Shown one piece after another: positions 1 through 9,100 of a stretch of DNA of 64,000 nucleotides. The notes beneath the pieces were generated by a model. The model saw only the letters and a program-made list of their open reading frames with translations, was not told the origin of the DNA and searched no databases. Position 1 is the first letter of the stretch, and each line of letters opens with the position of its first letter. The position numbers and the translations under genes were made by a program. Source of the stretch: Saccharum officinarum (taxonomy: Eukaryota; Streptophyta; Magnoliopsida; Poales; Poaceae); NCBI GenBank assembly GCA_020631735.1, contig CM036197.1:46795880-46859879 (forward strand), read 5' to 3'.

Positions 1-1216
1 GTAATCACAGTTGAGATTCCACTTTCCAGTAATATTTTTAAGAAGGATTCTTTAACTAGCGACAATTGGTTATGAAATCCAACAGTTGCCACCTGGTAGC
101 TAATGGAACTTGAAATTCTGGTGGGTATATGGGTCTTACTTTTGGCCTGTTTTGCTGTTTAGGCCTCGGACTACCATGTGATCTTGCAACAATTTGAAAC
201 TTATTTAAATTTTAAAACATAGTGTAAGATATTCTGATGTCACTATGAAGCTATGAAATCCCGTGAGTTAAAAACTTTAAACAAGGGCGTTTGGAACTGT
301 TTTGCACCATACCATGCAAGGTGACATGACTTTTTTTGCGGGAAATCAATAAAGATCCATAGTCTTACTTAAACACCATACCATGCAAGGGCGTTTGAAA
401 TGTTTCATTGTTGTTACCTTTTGATCACCATTTATTTAAGATTGAATGTTCAACATTGAGCCCTACATGTGAGCACAATTTCTTCTTGTTTATCAGACTG
501 CTATTTATTATTCTGCCCCTGAAGATATGGTTCAACATCGTAGACACAGTGTGCCACGAAGATAATCAGTGCATTTGATGATCTTCGCCCCTAGAGATAT
601 GGACACTATGTACCATTAGTAGGGTTTATATAATGTTGCTTCTGTTTTCCACCATACATTTTTCAATGGCACTATAAGGCTATCCGCACTCATGGATCTC
701 TATATTCATCCTATTTACGTTCTAGTCAGCAAGATTCTCTCCTCTATACTCAATTCTCCCGCACTCATCCATCCTCTATATCATCCTCTATCCACTCTAT
801 TCACTATGGGACTCACTTGTCACTTTATCTAAATATATCCATGTGTGATCTAGTTTTGTAGGATTTATTGAGACGAATTTAATGGTGCAATCAAAATTTA
901 ATTTGGATTTTTGGTTTGTGAGTTATAGCATTTTTTTCCTTTGTTTAGCTGGTGGGGCCCGCCACTGCCCACTGTAGAGTAAACACTGTACTACTCTAAA
1001 TATAGAGTGAGAGAAATGATAGAGTATCGTTTTAGAGTACCCAGTGCAGCAATTTTTACTCTATATTCATACTCTAAAATTTTAGAGTATCGTTTAGAGT
1101 ATGCAACTGCGGGCAGTCTAAGCAGTCAGCCTTAGAACTGTGGGAAACTCTTTCTGCTGATTGAGATGCACAAATGTCATGTTCTTTATAGAAAAGAAAT
1201 CAGAGGAGAATATATA
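1..1216. other. Intergenic, no gene recognised
   Basis: AT-rich sequence without a convincing reading frame or known element. A 17-bp direct repeat (CACCATACCATGCAAGG) sits at about 305-321 and 371-387. It flanks ~50 bp that contain the T-run plus GCGGGAA string seen at the ends of LINE tails elsewhere in the window, so a tiny retroposition or template-switch event is possible. Around 700-1100 there is low-complexity sequence rich in 'ctctat' and 'tagagtat' words. Confidence 0.6.
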
Positions 1217-1459
1217 GGGTGTGTTCACTTCGCGAAAAGTAGCTGAAAAGTTACTGTAGTACTTTTCGTTGTTATTTGGTAAAATTTGTCCAACTATGGA
1301 TTAATTAGACTCAAAAGATTCGTTTCGAACTTTACAGACAAACTATGCAATTAGTTATCTTTTTTACCTACGTTTAATGCTCCATACATGCGTCGAAAGA
1401 TTTGATGTGATGTGTGTAAGAGGAAATATTTTGGGTTGGGAGGGGAAGTGAACGCGGCC
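1217..1459. mobile_element. Tourist-like (PIF/Harbinger-type) MITE, copy A
   Basis: Terminal inverted repeats GGGTGTGTTCACTTCGCG and GTGAACGCGGCC flank a conserved interior that recurs at least six more times in the window (words 'attagttat', 'ttaatgctccat', 'ttgatgtga'). A 3-bp duplication ATA lies at 1214-1216 and 1460-1462. The TIR, short length and 3-bp duplication fit a non-autonomous PIF/Harbinger element; no transposase is encoded. Confidence 0.75.
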
Positions 1460-1471
1460 ATATTTGATAGG

Positions 1472-1498
1472 GCGCGCGAAGCGCGCTTTATTTTCTAG
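1472..1498 (+). mobile_element. Candidate Helitron 3' terminus
   Basis: A perfect 6-bp GC hairpin (GCGCGC, loop GAA, GCGCGC; 1472-1486) is followed after 8 nt by CTAG (1495-1498) and then T. A hairpin ending about 10 nt before CTRR, with a T following, is the usual plant Helitron 3' end. No matching 5'-TC end or Rep/helicase gene was found, so the element's extent is unknown. It may be only a terminal fragment. Confidence 0.45.
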
Positions 1499-1500
1499 TA

Positions 1501-1508
1501 TATATAAA
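1501..1508 (+). promoter_or_regulatory. Probable TATA box of the V-ATPase subunit D gene
   Basis: TATATAAA lies about 210 nt upstream of the ATG at 1712, directly after the candidate Helitron end. The space between is GC-rich and CT-rich, like a grass 5' leader. No transcript data are available here, so the assignment rests on position and motif only. Confidence 0.4.
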
Positions 1509-1711
1509 AACATCCCTCGCGTTTCGTCGCGGCGGGGACGTGTCCCGAACTCCCGATCCTCCAATCCACGAGTTCATGTCCAAGTACCCAGATCCAATAA
1601 ACAGCGAGTCCCAATAGCCGACACGCGACAGCACCCGCGATCCCCTCTCCCCTCCTCAAATTCGCCGGCGGCGAGCGGATCTAATCGGCGGCGGCAGATC
1701 GGGGCGGCGTG

Positions 1712-2520
1712 ATGGCTGGGCAGAACCAGCGCCTCAACGTCGTTCCGACGGTGACGATGCTCGGCGCCATGAAGGCCCGGCTCGTCGGCGCGACCCGCGG
1801 CCACGCGCTGCTGAAGAAGAAGTCCGACGCGCTGACGGTCCAGTTCCGCGCCATCCTCAAGAAGATCGTCGCCGCCAAGGAGTCCATGGGCGAGACGATG
1901 CGCGCCTCCTCCTTCTCCCTAGCCGAGGCCAAGTACGTCGCCGGCGACGGCGTCCGCCACGTCGTCCTCCAGTCCGTCCGCGCCGCGTCCGTCCGCGTCC
2001 GGTCCCACCAGGAGAACGTGGCCGGGGTCAAGCTCCCCAAGTTCACCCACCTCGTCGACCCCGCCGCGGCCTCCGGGGCCCATCCAACGCGTCCCCGAGC
2101 CTCACGGGCCTGGCCCGCGGCGGGCAGCAGGTCGCCGCCTGCCGCGCCGCGCACGTCAAGGCCATCGAGGTGCTCGTCGAGCTCGCCTCGCTGCAGACCT
2201 CCTTCCTCACGCTCGACGAGGCCATCAAGACCACCAACCGCCGCGTCAACGCGCTCGAGAACGTCGTCAAGCCCAGGATCGAGAACACCATCAGCTACAT
2301 CAAGGGGGAGCTTGACGAGCTCGAGCGCGAGGACTTCTTCAGGCTCAAGAAGATCCAGGGCTACAAGAAGAGGGAGATCGAGCGCCAGAGGGCCGCCGCC
2401 AAGCTGTTCGCGGAGGAACAGCTCGCCGAGGATCTCGCGCTCAAGAGGGGCATCTCCGTGGGGGCTGCGGCAAATCTGCTGGTTGCTGGTGGGGAGAAGG
2501 ACGACGACATCATCTTCTGA
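1712..2520 (+). CDS. VHA-D: V-type proton ATPase subunit D, single exon, with a one-base frameshift
   Basis: Subunit D forms the central rotor stalk of the V1 sector and couples ATP hydrolysis to proton pumping at the tonoplast and Golgi/TGN. The frame from ATG 1712 starts MAGQNQRLNVVPTVTMLG, a hallmark of plant subunit D. A nominal GTG codon at 1709 is ignored. The frame runs through the N-terminal helix to PKFTHLVDPAAASGA (about residue 124) and is lost at 2080-2083. Reading resumes one frame over and continues to the TGA at 2518-2520, ending GGEKDDDIIF. The two parts together cover the whole family length of ~260 residues without an intron. One C appears to be missing from a C-run. Everything else is intact and there is no other damage, so a sequencing error is at least as likely as a pseudogene. 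Confidence 0.9.
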
Positions 2521-4080
2521 TCACTCCTTCCATGGTCATCCAATCATTCAATCGGTGCGTAGCATCATTCATCAACACATTGTCCTCTTATTCTGGATCT
2601 GGGATCTGAAAACTTGCACGATATGTGTCTGGTGCGGTGGTTTCTTTCGTTCCGTGAATAATGCTGCTGTAGTTCCTTTGATTGTACCAGTATCAGATGA
2701 TCCAAGGTACCTTCCCGAAATGTATACATAAGGTCTAAACGTATTCTTGCTTGTGATAACCGATCTAACTAGAAAGTAGATGTTGATTGATTTCAACAAG
2801 ATATGCTAATCACAATCACATTGCTGATATTTTTTCATGCTTTTTTGTTTCATTTTACATCATGTTTATAGAAAGGTTGAAAACAGCACAGTACACTTGC
2901 AAGTGTTCCTGCTTGAGTTAATTTATTTGAACTCTATAGTATCTGTGTGTTCATGTAAACAAGGCATGGTAATCACAAACACATGATTGATTTAGTCATG
3001 CCTATGATATTGCTAATGCATTTCATTTGTAGAGAGAGTGGACTAACTCTTTAGGATGTTAGCAAACAGACCTTCACCTGATAATGTGTCTGATGTAAGT
3101 GGTGGTTGCCCATTGGCAGTTACGATTTGCTGAGCTTCCTATCATTAGGTGCACTTCTAGATTGATGAGGATCTTTGCTCTAGAAATGAGGATGACATGT
3201 ATTATTAAATCAGTAACTATAAATAGATTAGTATTTTATTTTAAGATGCTGAAGATTGGCCATTGTCAATTAATGTAAGTGATAGGTTACTTCCAACAGA
3301 TTAGCGATTTATCTTAGCTGCAAGCTAGCAGCGGTACTTAGAGCATCGTGCAGCAGCACAGTTCCAGCATCTAGTGTCATTGCAAAAGGTTAAAAAAATT
3401 AATACCTATATATGCATTAGTTTCTTGTTGAAGAATGTTATGTTTACACTGAACTTTTAAGTTTATCAAATTGCTGCAAGTGACATATAGAGAGTAAGTT
3501 TGAGGAGCTGGGAGGGAGTGCTGGGAAGGAAGTTAGCACCAGTGTTGCACCTATAAATTTTACGCGCATAATAAATCCCAATTGATTGTTACATGTGTGA
3601 CTCAGGATATAGTTTAAGTACGGGTTACGAGCACCTGTATACCATTTTAATACTGCAACTTGCTTCTTGAACTTTCAGTAGCAGTTCAGTTTTGATCTTT
3701 GGAGTATGTCTTAGTTTGATTGTACCAAAATTTTAGTGGGCACGAGTCTATTTCGTTATAAGAATCCACTTATACTCTCTGTATCACAGATTCAGTGGGC
3801 ATTCAGTCTGCACCTTGGCCTGATCTGAAACCTATTTATAAAAAAATTTAATTTACTTTGACTCTTGATCTAATATAGACCATTTTCCATAAAACAAATG
3901 AATTTGAGTATAAGACCAAATGACCAATTACTTTTGCCATAGTTCTATACATCATTTTTTGTCATAGGTGCAATCAAGTTTTTGTTTCCATTGCTTTATC
4001 CAGAAGTTTCTAATGGATATAAATGGTTATAGTTAATAAGCGAAATGGTTCATAGCTAGACTCCTGAGTAGCACCTCCAG
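2521..4080. other. 3' flank of VHA-D and intergenic sequence
   Basis: The first few hundred bases downstream of the VHA-D stop probably hold its 3' UTR. The rest is AT-rich and holds no frame with recognisable protein similarity. I see no tRNA, no clear TIR pair and no LTR ends. Confidence 0.55.
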
Positions 4081-4269
4081 CGCCTAGGTTTGACTCCCCG
4101 TGGGAGTGAATTTCAGGGATGGTTAAAAAAAAGAACTCCCTTGCCAGCAACCCATAAAATAGTGACAGGTCGCCGGCCAATGGTAGTCAGCCTGTGTGAG
4201 GTGGTCCTACCTAGGGATTGTGCCGGGGCGCCTGAACCAGGTGGTTGTGGGCTTGTGGCCACTGGCCTG

Positions 4270-4410
4270 GGTTACGGTGCAGTGCTATAGGGTCCGCACC
4301 GTTAGTGTTCGGGCTAGGTTACGGTGCGGTGCTATAGGGTCCTACTGTCAGGGTTTGGGCTAGGTTACAGTGTGGTGCTATAGGGTCTGCGTTGTCAGGG
4401 TTCAGGGCTG
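4270..4410 (+). repeat. Three-copy 47-bp tandem repeat
   Basis: Units begin with GGTTACGGTGC or GGTTACAGTGT at 4270, 4317 and 4363, and each contains 'tgctatagggtc'. Unit-to-unit divergence is moderate, about 80-85% by eye. The sequence just before (4060-4200: 'tttgactccccgtgggagtgaatttcagggatggttaaaaaaa') resembles dispersed retroelement-derived sequence of grass genomes. No gene is associated. Confidence 0.7.
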
Positions 4411-5745
4411 TTTCTCGGTCTGTTGAAGAGTGGTTTCTTCTTTCAAACAATATACCTTCCCTGCTGGCTGAGTTTTTGTTATGGTTAGTAAGATCTTGTA
4501 TACTTGACTTGCTGGAACCATACCTTTGTCATTTTGGCAGATGGGCACTCCCCATTTGTCTGCTTAAGGCAGTGCTGTTTACTGTGCCTCGTTTGCATTT
4601 CAAATGCTCATGGAATTAGCTATTTCATTTCCAGGTTTTAATTGATTCCTTATCCTTGCAGTGGCAGAAACAATAAGTTGATGCTGGAGCTCCAGAATTG
4701 TATCTGTTTATAGAGTGATGGAGATTTTGTTTCATTAAGTAGTCTGGAGTCTAGCCATCCAAGACCCTCAATAATCTGTATCTGGAAACCAAACATTGCC
4801 AAGGATCTTTTACGGAGCGTTATGTGGTGTTATGTGCAGCTGGTGTAGAAAATTCAATTGGACCGTGTTTCCTGTCATGTTCCTTTTAGTACCGTATTAT
4901 TATATTATATATTTTTTCAAGAAAGGTGTGTGCGGTGTTTTGCCGCACAGCACCTGCATCCTGAAGTTGCAGACTGGTGTATTTGCTTTTGCACCTGCAT
5001 TTTATAACAGATTGTTGTCTAGAATATTTCGTGTATGACCATGGGAATGTATATTTGGTGTCACGCCACGAGTTGATGAAGCTGAAAATACGATTTGTTG
5101 GTGTCACGCCGTTGCATGCCGTTACGAGTTGACGAAGCTGAAAATACGATTCGTTCATGCTTGCTTGATTCCGCTTCCTAGCCTAACGGATGGGACGCCA
5201 TGCCCAGAATACCCATTGACAACTTGCTTTCTGTTCTGTTTCTCATTGGATTCCACAATTGTGTTTCTCATTGGAACATTGGATTCCACAACTGCTTTTA
5301 TTGGTGATCATGCCTATTGGTGCAATGGAGCTGCAACACTCGCCTCGCTGTCAGGGACACAAATTTTCTATGCAAAACTTGACAGTTGAGAAAACCAACG
5401 TTGATACAAAATCATCAATCATTCTGGCGGTGTGTAAAATGCTGTGCGGTACGCAATGTGCTGATGGCTGGTGTACACCACACCACATGGGTGTCGTTGC
5501 TATCTCACAATTATCAGCAACTCCACGAGCAAAGATTCTATTTTCTACACGCGTAGTACCAATTTCCTCCGCACGGGAATGAAGTCAATGAACAGACGGT
5601 ACTCAGGTAATTGCTTGTTGAGCGGCCCTGTGTTGAAACTAGCTCTCTGCCAACAACGGTGGAACAAAGCTGAGATTCTGGAGAGTCTGCTCAAAGATGT
5701 GGCCTACTCTCAGCAAATTCCCCTGGATAAAATGGTAGAAGTTAT
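4411..5745. other. Intergenic, short internal duplications
   Basis: No recognisable coding sequence. At 5057-5099 and 5100-5155 there is a tandem pair that begins 'ggtgtcacgcc' and ends in 'gaagctgaaaatacgatt'; the second unit carries 13 extra bases. 'attggattccaca' is duplicated around 5250-5290. The open frame at about 5584-5749 has no family I recognise. The missing last exon of the gatA gene was sought here on the minus strand and not seen. Confidence 0.5.
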
Positions 5746-5748
5746 TTA

Positions 5749-5992
5749 GGGCGTGTTTAGATCCAAAAATTTTTGGAAAAAAGTTTCTGTAGCACTTTTC
5801 GTTGTTATTTGGTAAAATTTATCCAATCATGGACTAACTAGGCTTAAAAGATTCATCTCGACATTTACAGACAAACTATGTAATTAGTTATTTTTTTACC
5901 TACATTTAATGCTCCATGCATACGTCCAAAAATTCGATGTGACAGGTACTGTGCAAAAAATTTTGGGCCTTTTTGGCCATCTAAACACGGCC
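5749..5992. mobile_element. Tourist-like (PIF/Harbinger-type) MITE, copy B
   Basis: Ends are GGGCGTGTTTAG and CTAAACACGGCC, nearly perfect inverted repeats, flanked by the 3-bp duplication TTA at 5746-5748 and 5993-5995. This is the cleanest copy in the window and defines the family: TTA is the canonical PIF/Harbinger target. It lies just past the last readable gatA exon, where a terminal exon would be expected. Confidence 0.85.
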
Positions 5993-6058
5993 TTAGTGGA
6001 TTCTCTACTGGTTACGCATGAATTCAATGCATGAAACGAAAGTAGAATTATGTAGATC

Positions 6059-6075
6059 TTTTTTTTTTGCGGGAA
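6059..6075 (-). mobile_element. 17-bp retroposon stub (poly-A tail only) in a target duplication
   Basis: The 13-bp sequence AATTATGTAGATC is repeated at 6046-6058 and 6076-6088. Between the copies there are only ten T followed by GCGGGAA. Read on the minus strand this is TTCCCGC plus an A tail, the extreme 3' end of a LINE or SINE. It looks like target-primed reverse transcription that aborted after a few bases. Confidence 0.7.
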
Positions 6076-6172
6076 AATTATGTAGATCCTGAAACAACAT
6101 GGGGGCAGCCTCCAGTTCTAAACGTAAGCAACACCGCTACTTAGGTTCAAAAAAAAAAAACCGCTGCTTTAC

Positions 6173-9100
6173 CTCACAGAATGGAGATCCGATCATCTGA
6201 AGTCCAACTGGGAGCCCTGCAGGTCCACCTTCAACAAATCCACAAGGCACAACCAATGCAGGAAGCCCGGCCAAATTAACATTCACCTACATGTCATAAA
6301 ATTTGCAACCACTTCATATTTCTATCATGAGTAAAACGTCACAAAATGAGCACCATAAAAAGGGCAGACCCAGTGCCGGAGGCTCCCACACGAGTGGGGT
6401 CTGGGGAAGGGAAAAACCGAGGCAGGCCTTCCCCCCGCAAAATCTGCGGAGAGGCTGCTTCGAACCCACGACCTGGTGACTCAGTGAGACAGCTCTCACC
6501 ACTGCACCAAGCCTTCCCCCCACAAAATGAGCACCATATCAAACAGAATTTCATGTCAGCAGGTACTTCAGAACAGAGTTCAAAGAAGAGAAAAGTGAAA
6601 TCAACAAAAGACAACAAAGTATCTAATACCGTCATGATATCTCCTGCGTACATGGCTAATGGATCATTTATCTTTTCACCTGCCAAAAAGAATTGAGCTA
6701 TCAATCCTAAATAAATCAGGGAAGGGGTCATACTTATGAGCAGATTGTAACATACCTATCTTGTAGGCTGCCGATGGCGCAGCTGGTGAAATTAGAATGT
6801 CATATCTTTCCAAAGCATCTTTGAAGCTTTCCTTAACCAGTGTCCTGACCTACTACAGTGCATGTACTTCAGTTTGTGCTTTCAGTAGCGTCAAATTGCA
6901 TAGTAGCAAGACAATCAAGTACAAATATTGAATGTCGTATCTTCCAAAGCATCTTTGAACCTTTCAGTGTCCTCACATACTACAATGCATGTATTTTACT
7001 ACTTTTGGTGGCATTGAACTACGTCGTAAAAATAATTAAATACAAATATTGAATTGGATGCCACGGCTCTGCAATTACCTGTTGTGCTCGTTTGTAGTAT
7101 GCATCATAGTACCCGGCAGAAAGAGCATAGGTTCCCATCAAAATTCTCATTTTGACCTGGAAATAATGATCAAAATTGTTTCACTGTGTTACTCAAAATG
7201 ACAACACGCATTTCAAATACAAAAGATTCAAACGCTATCCAATACTGCAGATCAAATACCATACTATGTGCGTATATAATATTATAATACATAAATAAAT
7301 GAGTCACACTCCAACTAGCACAATGTAACTAACAAGACATGCCCACAACTAGCATACCTACATGGGGAAGTATTGCCATCTCCACAACAGAAGTTTGCAA
7401 GGAATGGCCTCAATTCACAACAACCAAATCTGTCTTTAATTTCAAAAGCTTTGTTTAATGAGGAACCAGATATGTTTTCTAAATTAGCAATTTATCTTCC
7501 TTGCAAATGGAGTGGAGCATATAATTGTTGTTTTTTCATTGTAATACTCAAGATTTAGTGCCTATACAATATTATAAAAAATATAAAAAAGCAAAAGAAG
7601 TAAGTCAAAATCTATGGACAGCATGACTAACCCCTAAGCTGCGATGACATGGGACACATGCATAGTACTACTGATGAGGACATGACACCAACGGATACGA
7701 CCATTGATTATAAAGTGCACTCGTTCCTATATTTGCATAGTAATTTTGGGTACAATTCACTTGGTTCCACATGTACATGTCGTTATTTGAATGTAGGTAC
7801 AAATGTGTCTCAAAGTGCAAGTCCATCAAAGTTGAACTTTCGGTTTGTCGGCAGCCCGATAGTGCTTCATTGGGAAGGCCATAACTCATCCATCCGGAGT
7901 GCGATCGAGGTCAATGAGCACCTGATGGAAAGCTTATTTGATAAGCTTTCAAATAGATCTGGTCCCACCTCAATATCACATTGGCAAGGCCTCCAAATCA
8001 TCGAGACATTCTGCCGCTATTTTCTGTCGGGTGCTACGGCGTCGTCGCGGGATTGTTATTCACACTTGGGACCCAGGCCCAAGTTGGAGCACGCCCTAAG
8101 AAGATGGAGAACACCTAAGAGATGCCTAAGGACGTCCTCCTCCTTGGTCACCACCTTAGGAGTCAAGCAAGGGCGCCCAAGCCAAGTTGGAGGCCTAATC
8201 CATATCAAGTTCGAGTCCATCTCGGGCTTCAGGACCAGTCTGTAGTAAAATAGACGCCCAGGCCGTATCCGGACTCCGTTTTTGATGATCCACATATGGA
8301 TGAAAAGATAATTTCATAAGCTAACCAATGGCTTTGGTTTGAGGCCCAAATTCCATTGGAGTAAACGGGAATCGTCGAAACAAGTTGACGTCCAGAATCT
8401 GTCAGGGCGCTGCGTCGCCATCTTTTGGGCCGTTTGGCCCTAGTAACGTGTCGAGACTTCTTAGCGACGTGAGTAGAGGTCCTTGGATGCCCCTTAGCCT
8501 TTATAATCAGTAGTCGCCACCTATGTTAGGGTTTGAGTTTTGATTTAGATCAATCTGTCTTTGAACAGTCGCCGTTATCGGTTTGCGAGACCCCAACTTC
8601 GAGTGCTTAATTATATATCCGCAATTGTCACTTCAATTGAGTTGCGTTTTATCTTGTTCTTGCTTGTGTTCTTCGATTCGCCGCAGGGATTAGCCTTCGT
8701 GGCGAGGTCAACCGGATTGTGACACGGTTGATAACCAGAGGAGACGTGGTGCTAAGGTTGCAGGGTTCGGGTCTTTGTGATCTGAAGCCGGATCGGTGTG
8801 TCGCTTCCGACCAAATCGATAGTTATCTTGAACTTGACGGAAGATTGGGAATCACATCCCCATCAACTACACAATGTGACAGCTCCTAATCAGATTGATC
8901 ACTTTGCTAAGCTACATGACTAAATCTAAAGACATCATGAATAAAATGTGAAAAGACAACTGGTGAGTATACTAGTGGTGGAGTATGGTATGATATACTA
9001 ACTGAGAATATTGTACCTCATGACCCAAACCATTAGCCCTGGACTCTCCATAAAGCTCATTCAAGTCATCAGCTGAAACCTGTCTTCCATACCTGAAAAC

